Assembly (NCBI GenBank): GCA_910574835.1
Contig: CAJTDE010000001.1
Coordinates: forward strand, 372,001 to 436,000
Direction: 5' to 3'
Source of the DNA: Clostridia bacterium
GTDB lineage: Bacteria > Bacillota > Clostridia > Lachnospirales > Lachnospiraceae
DNA: 64,000 nt
The translations under genes and the position numbers were made by a program. Each line of letters starts with the position of its first letter. Position 1 is the stretch's first letter. Below, piece by piece: positions 43,280-52,532 of this stretch. Below the pieces are notes generated by a model that did not search any database, was not told where the DNA came from, and worked only from the letters and a program-made list of their open reading frames with translations.

Positions 43280-46200
43280 TCACACAAAATCAAACAGTGA
43301 CAACTGATTTGATTCCGGCAGCTCCCCCAGAAGACCCAGATCTCCCATCAGATCAATCAGGCTCTTGGAAATCTTGCTCCGCTGCCGCAGATCGTCCTTG
43401 GATAAGAACGGCCCGTCCTTGGCCGCTGCCTGCAGCTGCTCCGCCGCCTTGTCTCCCATTCCTTCTATGGTACTTAAGGAAGGCATCAGCTTCCCGTCAA
43501 TAATCTGGAACTTATCCGCCTTGGCCCGGTAAATGTCAAGAGGCCAGAACTCAAAGCCCCTGGCGTACATCTCCTGGACAATGTGCATATCCTTCATGGT
43601 ATCCTGCTCTTTTTTTGAGAGCTGATCGCTCCTGCGCTTGTAATCCGCCATATAATAAGCCAGCCGTTCCTTGCCCTGGCACATCAGCTCATAGCTGAAG
43701 GCCGAGGCACGGATGCTGAAATACGCCGCATAATAGGCCAGAGGATAATTAATTTTACAGTAAGCAATTCTCCAGGCCATCATAACGTAAGCCGCCGCAT
43801 GAGCCTTGGGGAACATGTATTTAATCAGGGTACAGGATTCAATATACCAATCCTCCACACCTTCCGCCTTCATAGCCTCGATCCACTCCGGCTTTAAGCC
43901 CTTGCCCTTACGCACGCTTTCCATAATGGTAAAGGAAAGGCTCGGCTCCACTCCGGTGTTGATAAGATACAGCATAATATCGTCACGGGTGCAGATAGCC
44001 GTGGAAATGGTGGCCTTCCCCTCCTTGATAAACCGCTGAGCATTATTAAGCCACACGTCCGTGCCGTGAGAAAGGCCGGAAATCCGCACCAGATCCGAAA
44101 AGGACTGAGGCTTGGCGTCCACCACCATCTGTATAACAAAGTCCGTGCCGAACTCCGGAATCCCCAGACAGCCCAGGGGACAGCCCCCGATATCCTCCGG
44201 CGTAATTCCCAGGGCTTCCGTGCTCTTAAACAGCGACATCACTCCCGGATCATCCAGAGGAATTGTCCTTGCGTCCAGCCCGGTCAAATCCTCCAGCATA
44301 CGAATCATGGTCGGATCATCATGTCCCAGAATATCAAGCTTCAAAAGGTTATGGTCTATGGAGTGATAGTCAAAATGGGTGGTAATAATATCCGTCGTCA
44401 TATCATTTGCCGGATGCTGCACCGGCGTAAAGGAATGAATCTCCTCTCCGTGAGGCAGCACCACAATACCGCCGGGATGCTGTCCCGTAGAACGCCGCAC
44501 CCCGACACAGCCCTGAACTATCCGGTCAATTTCACAGTTGCGCTTATGGCTCCCATGCTCTTCAAAATAATTTTTCACATAGCCGAAGGCCGTCTTATCA
44601 GCCAGGGTAGCGATGGTCCCGGCCCGGAAGGTCTGTCCGGTACCGAATATCACCTCCGTATATTTATGGGCCTTTGACTGATAGTCTCCGGAAAAGTTCA
44701 GGTCAATATCCGGCTCTTTATCTCCCTTAAATCCCAGGAAGGTCTCAAAGGGAATGTCAAAGCCCTCCTTCTTAAGAGGGGCGCCGCACTTGGGGCAGCT
44801 TTTATCAGGCATATCGCAGCCGGCGGCTCCCGCATATTTCCGAACCTCATCGGAATCAAAATCACTGTAGTGGCACTCGGAGCAGTAATAATGAGGCGGC
44901 AGAGGGTTAACCTCCGTGATTCCGGCCATTGTTGCCACAAAGGAAGAGCCTACGGACCCCCGGGAGCCTACCAGGTAGCCATCGTCATTGGACTTCCACA
45001 CCAATTTCTGGGCAATGATGTACATAACCGCAAAGCCATTGGAAATAATGGAATGAAGCTCTTTTTCCAGACGGTCGGTTACCATCTTCGGCAGATCCTT
45101 TCCATAGATGGAATGAGCCTTCTCATAGCAGATGTCGCGAAGGGTCTGATCGGAGTTCTCAATCACCGGAGGGCACTTGTCCGGCCGCACCGGGGAAATG
45201 TATTCTATCATGTCGGCAATCCGGTTGGTATTTGTGATAACCACCTCCTCGGCTTTGTCGCTTCCCAGATATTCGAACTCCGAGAGCATTTCTTCCGTGG
45301 TCCGAAGGTATAGAGGCGCCTGATTGTCCGCATCCTTAAAGCCTTTGCCGGCCATGATAATCCGCCGGTACACTTCGTCCTCAGGATTTAGAAAATGCAC
45401 GTCGCAGGTTGCCACTACCATTTTCCCGAACTGCTCTCCCAGGCTGACAATCCGCTTGTTGAGGCGGATAAGATCCTCCTCGGACTCGAAGGTTGGCCGT
45501 TCTCCCCGCAGCATAAATTCATTATTTCCAAGGGGCTGAATTTCCAGGTAATCGTAGAAGTTCACCAGTCTTGCTATTTCCTCCTCCGGAGCCGAGCGCA
45601 CTAGCGCCTGATAAAGCTCCCCGGCTTCACAGGCGGAGCCGATGATCAAGCCTTCCCTGTATTTTTGCAGCACGCTCTTGGGTATTCTGGGGCGCTTGGC
45701 GTAATAGTCCAGGTGGGACCAGGAAACCAGGCGGTAGAGATTTACCCGGCCGATCTCATTTTTTGCCAGAATAATTACATGGTAGGTAGGAAGCTTTTTG
45801 ATCGTGTCCGCACTCATGCTTCCCATCTGATTGACTGCTGTCAGATCCCGGATATCGCGATCTTTCAGCATTTGCACAAATTTTACGAAGATTTCTGCGG
45901 TACAGCCTGCGTCGTCCACAGCCCGATGGTGATTTTCCAGGGATACATTCAGCGCCTTTGCCACCGTATCCAGCTTAAAGCGGTTCAGATTGGGCAGGAG
46001 GACGCGGGCCAGGGACACGGTGTCCACTACGGTAAAGGCACAGGGGAGGCTTTGGCGCTCGCTGTTTTTTCGGATAAAGCTCATGTCAAAATCGGCATTG
46101 TGGGCCACCATAACTGCGCCTTCGCAGAATTTCAGGAAACGGGGCAGCACTTCTGCGATATCCGGCTCATTCAGGACCATATCATCGGAAATGCCTGTGA

Positions 46201-47779
46201 GCTTTTCGATCTCAAAGGGGATGGGCGTGCGGGGGTTGACAAAGGCGCTGAAGCGCTCCGTAATCTGGCCCTTCTCCACCTTTACTGCGCCGATTTCGAT
46301 GATCTGATCGTGTTCGGCGCTGAAACCGGTGGTCTCTATGTCAAATACTACATAAAGGTCATCCAGGCTCTGTTCTCTGGGGTCCGTGACGATTTCTTTC
46401 AGGTCGTCTACCAGGTATCCTTCCAGGCCGTAAATGACTTTGAAGGGATCTCCCTTGTCCAGACTGTGGCTGGCATCCGGGTACGCCTGGACTACTCCGT
46501 GGTCTGTGACGGCTATGGCTTTGTGGCCCCAGGCTTTGGCCTGCTTGATGAGATCCTTAACCTCGGAAACTCCGTCCATATCACTCATTTTCGTATGGCA
46601 GTGAAGCTCCACTCGTTTGTGTTCGTGGTTGTCTGTCCGAAGCTTTCGAAAGTCTGCGGATTTTTTGATGCCGGTCAGGGAGCTTAGCGTCAGCTCGTTG
46701 TCAAAACGGTCTATGGCGGTTATTCCCTTGATCCGAACGAAGGCTCCTTTTTTTACATTTTCCCGAAAGTCCGGAAGATCTTCGTTTTTGATAAAGAGTT
46801 TGGCTCGGATGGTGTCTGTGTAGTCTGTAACGGTAATGGTTACTATGGTTTTTTCGCCGCGGATCTCCCGCTCGTCCAGTGAGGATACCTGTCCCCGGAC
46901 GGTGACCTCGCCCATTTCTCCGATGATCTGACAAAGCTCTGTGATCTCGCCGTCCTCGAAGCTGCGGCCGTAGAGTACGTCGGGATCGGATGTACGGGAG
47001 CTTTTGCCGCTGCCGCCTCCGCCTCCGCGTAAGGTGCGGCGGTAGGGGTAGTCGTCTTTGCCGAAGGAGGGGCGGGGCTTTTTTTCTTTGGGGGCTTTTG
47101 GTGCGGCTGCAGTTTTTGGGGAGGCCGGGGTGTTTTCTTTTTCCGATTGTTCCTGGGGGGCTCCCTGCGCCGCTGCCTGCTCCTGCTCGGCCTGATACAT
47201 GCGCTCTGCCAGTGCTGCCGCCTGTTTTTCCATAAATTCCTGGCTTTTTTGGCGTTTTTCTTCTTGTTCTTGGTTTTTGTCTATTAGTTCGGCTTCTATC
47301 TCCAGCTTCATGCCGCAGCGTTCGGTAAAGATTTTGTGGAGCACGCGGACCAGCTCGTCTGCCGCTTCCTGGCCCAGTGTGGTTTTTTCCAGGGACAGCT
47401 TCATGCGGTTTTCTTCCGGGAAGGTGATCTTGGCTCTTCGGAATAGGTTAAATTCCAGGATGCTGTAGGCTTTCAGCTCGAAGAGGATGCTGTCGCGGTA
47501 TAGCTCCAGGACTTTTTGAGGGGTGTATTGGCCGGAGAGCTGGAAGTGTTCTATGATTTTTAGTTCTATGGGGGTTTTTCCGAAAAGTTGTTTTTTTAGG
47601 GTTTGTTCTAAGTTGTATAGCTGTTCTTTGTGGATGAGGGTTTTGCTTTTGAGGTAGATCTTGATGTGAGTTTTTGCACGGTTGGAGGTGATGCGTTCTA
47701 CGTGGACTTGGTCTAGGAGGTCGGCGAGGGGTTTGTCTGCGTGTATGGGGGGGAATACTTCGGTGAATAGTTTTTCCAT
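43280..47779 (-). CDS. polC: DNA polymerase III alpha subunit, PolC type
   Basis: The protein has 1499 residues and is the replicative polymerase of low-GC Gram-positives. The ATG at 47779 follows GGAGA; the longer reading to 47848 runs into a palindromic element. Domains: N-terminal region and a Glu/Ala/Pro-rich linker (about 180-260), OB fold (EVTVRGQVSSLD, about 300), PHP domain with ELHCHTKMSDMDG (about 393), inserted DEDD 3'-5' exonuclease with FDIETTGF (about 480), zinc motif CSECHYSDFD... CPKCGAPL (about 960-990), the palm with PDIDLNFSG (about 1025), and a C-terminal fingers and helix-hairpin-helix region. The 5' half shows unusual strand composition shared with ispG. Confidence 0.97.
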   Translation of the reverse strand: MEKLFTEVFPPIHADKPLADLLDQVHVERITSNRAKTHIKIYLKSKTLIHKEQLYNLEQTLKKQLFGKTPIELKIIEHFQLSGQYTPQKVLELYRDSILFELKAYSILEFNLFRRAKITFPEENRMKLSLEKTTLGQEAADELVRVLHKIFTERCGMKLEIEAELIDKNQEQEEKRQKSQEFMEKQAAALAERMYQAEQEQAAAQGAPQEQSEKENTPASPKTAAAPKAPKEKKPRPSFGKDDYPYRRTLRGGGGGSGKSSRTSDPDVLYGRSFEDGEITELCQIIGEMGEVTVRGQVSSLDEREIRGEKTIVTITVTDYTDTIRAKLFIKNEDLPDFRENVKKGAFVRIKGITAIDRFDNELTLSSLTGIKKSADFRKLRTDNHEHKRVELHCHTKMSDMDGVSEVKDLIKQAKAWGHKAIAVTDHGVVQAYPDASHSLDKGDPFKVIYGLEGYLVDDLKEIVTDPREQSLDDLYVVFDIETTGFSAEHDQIIEIGAVKVEKGQITERFSAFVNPRTPIPFEIEKLTGISDDMVLNEPDIAEVLPRFLKFCEGAVMVAHNADFDMSFIRKNSERQSLPCAFTVVDTVSLARVLLPNLNRFKLDTVAKALNVSLENHHRAVDDAGCTAEIFVKFVQMLKDRDIRDLTAVNQMGSMSADTIKKLPTYHVIILAKNEIGRVNLYRLVSWSHLDYYAKRPRIPKSVLQKYREGLIIGSACEAGELYQALVRSAPEEEIARLVNFYDYLEIQPLGNNEFMLRGERPTFESEEDLIRLNKRIVSLGEQFGKMVVATCDVHFLNPEDEVYRRIIMAGKGFKDADNQAPLYLRTTEEMLSEFEYLGSDKAEEVVITNTNRIADMIEYISPVRPDKCPPVIENSDQTLRDICYEKAHSIYGKDLPKMVTDRLEKELHSIISNGFAVMYIIAQKLVWKSNDDGYLVGSRGSVGSSFVATMAGITEVNPLPPHYYCSECHYSDFDSDEVRKYAGAAGCDMPDKSCPKCGAPLKKEGFDIPFETFLGFKGDKEPDIDLNFSGDYQSKAHKYTEVIFGTGQTFRAGTIATLADKTAFGYVKNYFEEHGSHKRNCEIDRIVQGCVGVRRSTGQHPGGIVVLPHGEEIHSFTPVQHPANDMTTDIITTHFDYHSIDHNLLKLDILGHDDPTMIRMLEDLTGLDARTIPLDDPGVMSLFKSTEALGITPEDIGGCPLGCLGIPEFGTDFVIQMVVDAKPQSFSDLVRISGLSHGTDVWLNNAQRFIKEGKATISTAICTRDDIMLYLINTGVEPSLSFTIMESVRKGKGLKPEWIEAMKAEGVEDWYIESCTLIKYMFPKAHAAAYVMMAWRIAYCKINYPLAYYAAYFSIRASAFSYELMCQGKERLAYYMADYKRRSDQLSKKEQDTMKDMHIVQEMYARGFEFWPLDIYRAKADKFQIIDGKLMPSLSTIEGMGDKAAEQLQAAAKDGPFLSKDDLRQRSKISKSLIDLMGDLGLLGELPESNQLSLFDFV

Positions 47780-47812
47780 ATGGGGTCTCCGTTTTTTGAT
47801 GTGGGAGTGGAC

Positions 47813-48026
47813 GGGATTGCCGTAAAATAAGCCATCAGTCATTTCCATATCCTGTGTTCGGACGGTTCACGCACAGTCTGTCTGCTCTGTACGGACATTA
47901 CCTGATTTATGATTTTGCTTCCGGTTCTTTTTTGTGGGTAATGTTCGTCCATATCAGACAGACTGTGCGTGAACAGCCGGACACTGGATATCGGAAAAGC
48001 CTGCTGCCTTATTTTACGGCAATCCC
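47813..48026. mobile_element. 214-bp palindromic element with 19-bp perfect terminal inverted repeats
   Basis: The terminal repeats are 47813-47831 and 48008-48026 (GGGATTGCCG...). Inside are further nested inverted repeats: ATATCC / GGATAT (47847-47852, 47986-47991), TTCACGCACAGTCTGTCTG and its complement (about 47866-47884 and 47955-47973), and GGACATTACC / GGTAATGTTC. No transposase is encoded. It resembles a MITE or a large cruciform-forming palindrome and fills the 5' side of polC. Confidence 0.8.
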
Positions 48027-48171
48027 TGTTTGTTGTGGGTTTGTTGTGGTGCTGTTTGTCGTGGCTCTGTTTATTGTGGTCCTGTTTATTGTGGTCCTGT
48101 TTACTGTGGTCCTGTTTATTATGGTCCAGTTTATTGTAGTCCTGTTTATTGCAGCCCTGTTTGTTGTGGTG
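48026..48171. repeat. 15-bp minisatellite between ispG and polC
   Basis: About ten units of the type CTGTTTATTGTGGTC abut the right end of the 214-bp palindrome. Units 48067-48081 and 48082-48096 are identical and others differ by one to three bases; one unit near 48041-48051 is shortened. ORFs here give only artificial pentapeptide repeats. Confidence 0.88.
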
Positions 48172-48179
48172 TTTGGTGT

Positions 48180-49247
48180 TTAAATGGGGGCTTTTGTTAG
48201 GGCTTCCAGTTCGGTCCGTAGTGCGGTTAGCAGGTCTTTTTCGGGGATGCCGCTTTTTATGATTTTGCCTTTGCAAAAGAGGATGCCGGAGGCTTTTCCG
48301 CCGGCGATTCCCAGGTCGGCTTCTTTGGCTTCGCCGGGTCCGTTTACTACGCAGCCCATGACGGCTAGTTTTATGTCGTTTAGGGGGTATTCTTCTGCTA
48401 GGGTTTCTACCTGGTTTGCAAGGGCTATGAGGTCGATTTGGGTTCTTCCGCAGGTGGGACAGGATACGACTTCGATTCCTCCCTTGCGCAGTCCCAGGGT
48501 TTTTAGGATGCGCTTGGCGGATTTGATTTCTTCCAGGGGGTCGCCTGTGAGGGAGACGCGGATGGTGTCGCCGATGCCTTGATATAGGATGATTCCAAGG
48601 CCGACGGCGGATTTGATGTTGCCGGAATAGAGGGTGCCGGCTTCGGTGATCCCTACATGGAGGGGGTAGCTGGTTTGCTTTGCTATGAGTTCGTGGGCTT
48701 TGGCGCACATGAGGACGTCGGAGGACTTGATGCTGATGACGAGTTCTTCGTAGCCAAGGTCTTCTATCATATGTACTTTGTCCAGGGCGCTTTCTACGAG
48801 GCCCTCTGCGGTAACGCCGCCGTGTTTTTCCAGTAGCTCTTTTTCCAGGGAACCGCTGTTGACGCCTACGCGGATGGGGATCTTTCGCTCTTTTGCTGCG
48901 TCTACTACGGCTTTTACCCGATCTTTTCCGCCGATGTTGCCGGGGTTGATGCGGATCTTGTCGGCTCCGTGCTTGATGGCGGCGATTGCCATGCGGTAGT
49001 CGAAATGGATGTCGGCTACTAAGGGGATTGTTATTTGCTTTTTTATTTCTGTCAAAGCTTCTGCTGCTTCTATGGTTGGCACGGTGCAGCGGATGATCTC
49101 GCAGCCGGCGGCTGTCAGGCGGTTTATCTGCTCGACGGTTTCTTTTATGTTCTCGGTTTTTGTGTTGGTCATGGACTGAATCAGGATGGGGTTGCCGCCG
49201 CCTATTATACGATCTCCGATTTTTATGGTTCTTGTATTGTTTCTCAT
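48180..49247 (-). CDS. ispG: 4-hydroxy-3-methylbut-2-enyl diphosphate synthase (IspG/GcpE)
   Basis: The protein has 355 residues and is the [4Fe-4S] enzyme of the MEP isoprenoid pathway. It is recognised by QSMTNTKTENIKETVEQI and CEIIRCTVPTIEAAEAL at the N-terminus, KIRINPGNIG in the barrel, and the C-terminal cluster cysteines SCPTCGRTQID and MGCVVNGPGEAKEADLG. It starts with ATG after TTAGGAGG. Two copies of a repeat module lie just upstream. Its codon choices favour A/C at third positions (plus strand rich in G and T), unlike most of the window. Confidence 0.96.
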   Translation of the reverse strand: MRNNTRTIKIGDRIIGGGNPILIQSMTNTKTENIKETVEQINRLTAAGCEIIRCTVPTIEAAEALTEIKKQITIPLVADIHFDYRMAIAAIKHGADKIRINPGNIGGKDRVKAVVDAAKERKIPIRVGVNSGSLEKELLEKHGGVTAEGLVESALDKVHMIEDLGYEELVISIKSSDVLMCAKAHELIAKQTSYPLHVGITEAGTLYSGNIKSAVGLGIILYQGIGDTIRVSLTGDPLEEIKSAKRILKTLGLRKGGIEVVSCPTCGRTQIDLIALANQVETLAEEYPLNDIKLAVMGCVVNGPGEAKEADLGIAGGKASGILFCKGKIIKSGIPEKDLLTALRTELEALTKAPI

Positions 49248-49263
49248 TCTTTGCCTCCTAATT

Positions 49264-49324
49264 ATAGTCGCTGCGCGACGGCTCTAAAGAGTAAAGTCAC
49301 TGCGCGATGGCGCTAAAGGGTAAA
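49264..49324. repeat. Two tandem copies of the CCCTTTAG-GCC-GACTTTA repeat module
   Basis: On the minus strand the units TTTACCCTTTAGCGCC... and CTTTAGAGCCGTCGCGCAG... match the 3' module of the 119-bp palindromes at 63372-63490 and 63543-63661. They lie just before the ispG ribosome binding site, as the later copies do before the LUD gene. Confidence 0.8.
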
Positions 49325-49328
49325 AGTT

Positions 49329-50528
49329 TTATAATTTTTGTTCCCGGTATTCTTGTTCGCGTTTGAAACGGCCCCATTTTTCTACGTTTAGTACCATGCC
49401 CAGCTCTATCAGCAGGAATACGGCTGCGGTTCCGCCGGAGCTGAAGAAGGGCAGGGTGACGCCTGTGGTGGGAAAGAGCCTGGTTACGACCATCAGGTTC
49501 AGTACTGCCTGCAGAGCCACGTGGGAAAAGACGCCTATTACCAGCAGACGTCCGAACAGGTCCTCGGCTGTCTGGGCTATGATGTACAGGCGGAACAGGA
49601 GATAGATGAACAGGAGTATTACAAGTCCTGCTCCGAAGATTCCCAGTTCTTCGCAGATGATGGCGAATATCATATCGTTGTATGGCTCCGGTATCCGAAG
49701 CTTCTGTATGCTGTTTCCCAGGCCCTTTCCCATCAGTCCTCCGGAACCGATGGCGTAGATGCCCTGCAAGGACTGGTAGGCCGTGTCGGATTCGTATTCA
49801 TAGGGCTTCAGCCAAGCCACGATTCGGGCGATTCGGAAGGGGGAGTCGGAGTCTGTCTCCGGCATATGCAAGGTGTAGTAGATGACACCTGCTGCCACTA
49901 CCGCCACAGCCAGTCCCATGATTAAAAATGGGTAGTACTTTGGATGTACCATGAATACCATCAAAAAGCTGATGCCAAAGACGATTACGGCCGTACTCAT
50001 ATTGTTGCTGATTTTCAGTATCATCAGGGAAATCACGGCTGTGGGAGCCATGACCCGGAGTAATATTTTCCAGCTGTCCAGGCTGTGGGCGTATTTGCAG
50101 ATTAAGGCTGCTGAAAATACGATCATGCCTACTTTTACCGGCTCCGCTACCTGGAACTGACCGAGGCCCGGAACCTTAATCCAACGGGTCGCTCCTTTTA
50201 CGGTAACGCCCAGGCCCGGCACTAAAAGGAGCAGGATCAGGATTGCGGATCCTATCAGGCCTATCATGGCAAAATAGCGCCATTTGTGGTAGTCGATGTT
50301 GGCTACGAAAAGCATGATTCCCACACCCGCGGCGCTGTATTTGGCCTGGCTCTTCAACAGGAACGTGGGATCGTAATTATATGCCTGGCTTAAGCTTGCC
50401 GTGTAGTAGCTGGAGCTGTATATCATGATCAGACCGAATACAATCAGGAATATGACTGCTACGATCAGATTCATATCATAACTTAACAGATAGGAACGGA
50501 GCCTCCACCGTTTCCTTTTATTTGCCAT
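49329..50528 (-). CDS. ftsW: SEDS-family peptidoglycan polymerase/lipid II-binding protein (FtsW/SpoVE class)
   Basis: The protein has 399 residues with about ten membrane helices. Conserved SEDS features are GLIMIYSSS, GATRWIKVPGLGQFQVAEPVK and, near the C-terminus, FPTTGVTLPFFSSGGTAAVFLLIELGMVLN. Members polymerise glycan strands together with a class B penicillin-binding protein during division, elongation or sporulation. The closest class (FtsW, RodA or SpoVE) cannot be decided here. Confidence 0.92.
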   Translation of the reverse strand: MANKRKRWRLRSYLLSYDMNLIVAVIFLIVFGLIMIYSSSYYTASLSQAYNYDPTFLLKSQAKYSAAGVGIMLFVANIDYHKWRYFAMIGLIGSAILILLLLVPGLGVTVKGATRWIKVPGLGQFQVAEPVKVGMIVFSAALICKYAHSLDSWKILLRVMAPTAVISLMILKISNNMSTAVIVFGISFLMVFMVHPKYYPFLIMGLAVAVVAAGVIYYTLHMPETDSDSPFRIARIVAWLKPYEYESDTAYQSLQGIYAIGSGGLMGKGLGNSIQKLRIPEPYNDMIFAIICEELGIFGAGLVILLFIYLLFRLYIIAQTAEDLFGRLLVIGVFSHVALQAVLNLMVVTRLFPTTGVTLPFFSSGGTAAVFLLIELGMVLNVEKWGRFKREQEYREQKL

Positions 50529-50727
50529 ACGGTTCCTCCCGTTTTATTTCTGAGATTGCTTGTCCTTTCGTAACTCTGCGGATGCGTACTGCACCGAATT
50601 GTATGACTGCGGCGCACCCTTTGGGTATACAGTATAACATAAAATAGGAGTTTATGTGTGAATTTTTAGTCTTTTGGACGGCGTATCTATTTTTTTAATT
50701 CTTTTGCCGCCTGCTTCGCCGCAGTGA

Positions 50728-50770
50728 AAGGGCTGCCGTATAGTAGTATCTTCCCTCTACGGCAGCCCTT
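50728..50770 (-). terminator. Intrinsic terminator after ilvE
   Basis: Arms AAGGGCTGCCGTA / TACGGCAGCCCTT (50728-50740, 50758-50770) follow the ilvE stop on the minus strand. The U-run is weak, but the stem is long and GC-rich. The remaining gap (50529-50727) is the upstream region of ftsW with no feature I can support. Confidence 0.6.
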
Positions 50771-50797
50771 CATCTTTTGTCAGTAAGCAAGCAAATC

Positions 50798-51868
50798 TTA
50801 TTTTACCTCTACGGTCCAGCCGAAGGTATCCTCAATCTTGCCGAGCTGAATCCCTGTCACAGTGTCGTAAAGCTTCTGGCTGAGTTCTCCGATACCGCCG
50901 TCGCCAATCCGGAACACCTCATCCTCATAGCGCAGATGGCCTACGGGCGAGATGACGGCCGCTGTTCCAGAACCCCATACCTCTTCCAAGGCTCCTGTTC
51001 TGGCCGCTTCTTCCAGCTCTTCCACGGAAATCTTCCGCTCCTCCACGGGAAGTCCCCAGGCTCTGCACAGCTCCACGCAGGTCCTTCTGGTTACGCCGGG
51101 AAGGATGCTGCCGTTCAGCTGGGGGGTAACTACGGTTCCGCTGATCTTGAAGAAGATGTTCATAGCTCCCACCTCTTCGATGTACCTGCGCTCCACGCCG
51201 TCAAGCCAAAGTACCTGAGAATAGCCTTCATCATGGGCCTTCATCTGGGCTGCCAGAGACGCCACATAGTTTCCGCCTGTCTTGGCCTCACCGATGCCGC
51301 CCCGGACTGCGCGCACATATTCGTCCTCGATCCAAATCTTTACCGGATCAAGCCCCTCGGGATAGTAGGCTCCTACCGGGGAAAGAATAATAATAAACTT
51401 ATAGGTATGGGAAGGCCGCACGCCCAGGAAGGGATCTGTGGCAATCACAAAGGGACGTATGTAAAGCGAAGTACCCTCCTTGGTGGGAATCCATGCCTGA
51501 TCCGTCCGCACCAGCTCTTTCATTGCCTGAAGGAAATCCTCTGCCGGAATCTCCGGAATCATCAGACGGCGGTTGGAGTTGTTGGCACGCTCAATGTTCT
51601 TATCCGGGCGGAACATAAGGATTCTGCCGTCCTCGGTCTTATATGCCTTCAGGCCCTCGAACATCTCCTGTCCGTAGTGAAATACCATTGCGGACGGGTC
51701 CAGGCTGACAGGCGCGTAAGGCTCGATTCTCGGATCATGCCAGCCCTTTCCTTCCGTATAATCCATAACAAACATATGATCTGTGAAAATAGTGCCGAAT
51801 ACCAGGGGATCTTCCGGTCCCGGAATGGGCTTCGGATTTTCGTTTTTGATGAATTTGATGTCTAACAT
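50798..51868 (-). CDS. ilvE: Branched-chain amino acid aminotransferase
   Basis: The protein has 356 residues, a fold-type IV PLP aminotransferase that interconverts leucine, isoleucine and valine with their 2-oxo acids. The PLP Lys is in GGIGEAKTGGNYVASL. EVWGSGTAAVISPVG and LDGVERRYIEEVGAMNIFF are standard motifs of the longer class. It may serve synthesis or breakdown. It has a short gap to the dihydrofolate reductase gene upstream. Confidence 0.95.
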   Translation of the reverse strand: MLDIKFIKNENPKPIPGPEDPLVFGTIFTDHMFVMDYTEGKGWHDPRIEPYAPVSLDPSAMVFHYGQEMFEGLKAYKTEDGRILMFRPDKNIERANNSNRRLMIPEIPAEDFLQAMKELVRTDQAWIPTKEGTSLYIRPFVIATDPFLGVRPSHTYKFIIILSPVGAYYPEGLDPVKIWIEDEYVRAVRGGIGEAKTGGNYVASLAAQMKAHDEGYSQVLWLDGVERRYIEEVGAMNIFFKISGTVVTPQLNGSILPGVTRRTCVELCRAWGLPVEERKISVEELEEAARTGALEEVWGSGTAAVISPVGHLRYEDEVFRIGDGGIGELSQKLYDTVTGIQLGKIEDTFGWTVEVK

Positions 51869-51946
51869 AACATCACTCCTCTTTTATGTTTTTTCTCATT
51901 ATTCTACTTTTTTTATATGATGTCAATGCTTTTTCATAACATAGGA

Positions 51947-52450
51947 CTATATTTCCTTCGGAGCGCTGTTACGGTATTTCACAAACTCAAACTCCAAATC
52001 ATAGTAGGTCTTTTCCCCGCCGGACGCTTCCACACTCCACTCCGGACGCTCATCCAGATTCGGGAAATACGTATCCGCCTCATAAGCATAATCGATCTTC
52101 GTAATATGGGCTACGCTGCAGTAAGGAAGAAACTGCTCGTAAATGGTGGCCCCTCCTATAATATAAATATCCTCGGTGGGGTATTTTTTCAGTTCATCCA
52201 GAACTGCCTCCACATTATGGAAAACCAATGCCCCTTTGGCATCGTAGTCCGGGTTGGCCGTCAGTACGATGTTGGTCCGGTTCTTGAGGGGCAGACCGTT
52301 GGGAAAGCTTTCCAGCGTTTTGCGTCCCATAACAACTACCTTTCCCGTTGTCTCTGTCCGGAAAAACTTCATATCCTCGGGGATACTCACCAGTAAGCGG
52401 TTTTTCAGGCCGATGGCCCAGTTTTTATCTACTGCTACAATTAAATTCAT
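51947..52450 (-). CDS. folA: Dihydrofolate reductase
   Basis: The protein has 167 residues, NADPH-dependent, and reduces the dihydrofolate produced by thymidylate synthase. The start MNLIVAVDKNWAIGLKNRLLVSIPEDMKFFR, GKVVVMGRKTLESFPNGLPLKNRTNIVLT, and IIGGATIYEQFLPY are typical. It follows thyA in the same direction with an 80-bp gap that holds a short palindrome. Confidence 0.95.
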   Translation of the reverse strand: MNLIVAVDKNWAIGLKNRLLVSIPEDMKFFRTETTGKVVVMGRKTLESFPNGLPLKNRTNIVLTANPDYDAKGALVFHNVEAVLDELKKYPTEDIYIIGGATIYEQFLPYCSVAHITKIDYAYEADTYFPNLDERPEWSVEASGGEKTYYDLEFEFVKYRNSAPKEI

Positions 52451-52496
52451 ATCAAGCTCCTATTCCAGATCCGCAACTATCCATATGTTTTTGTTC

Positions 52497-52523
52497 GTTA
52501 CCGGTCACGGAGTGAACAGTAAC
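52497..52523. repeat. Short palindrome of the GTTACTGT family
   Basis: GTTACCGGTCAC / GTGAACAGTAAC is an imperfect dyad between thyA and the dihydrofolate reductase gene. It is similar to the dyads at 34313-34358 and 41751-41779. Confidence 0.5.
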
Positions 52524-52532
52524 TTTTGTTCT

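Noticed and set aside
48026-48171. Possible CRISPR or origin iterons
   Set aside because: The 15-bp units are directly adjacent without spacers and show no DnaA-box sequence.
47854-48183. Hydrophobic plus-strand ORF with VVLFI repeats
   Set aside because: It is a by-product of the 15-bp minisatellite and the palindrome; it has no ribosome binding site and no plausible protein family.
47839-48708. Minus-strand ORF rich in NKQDH repeats
   Set aside because: It is out of frame with ispG and made of the minisatellite plus a shadow of ispG.
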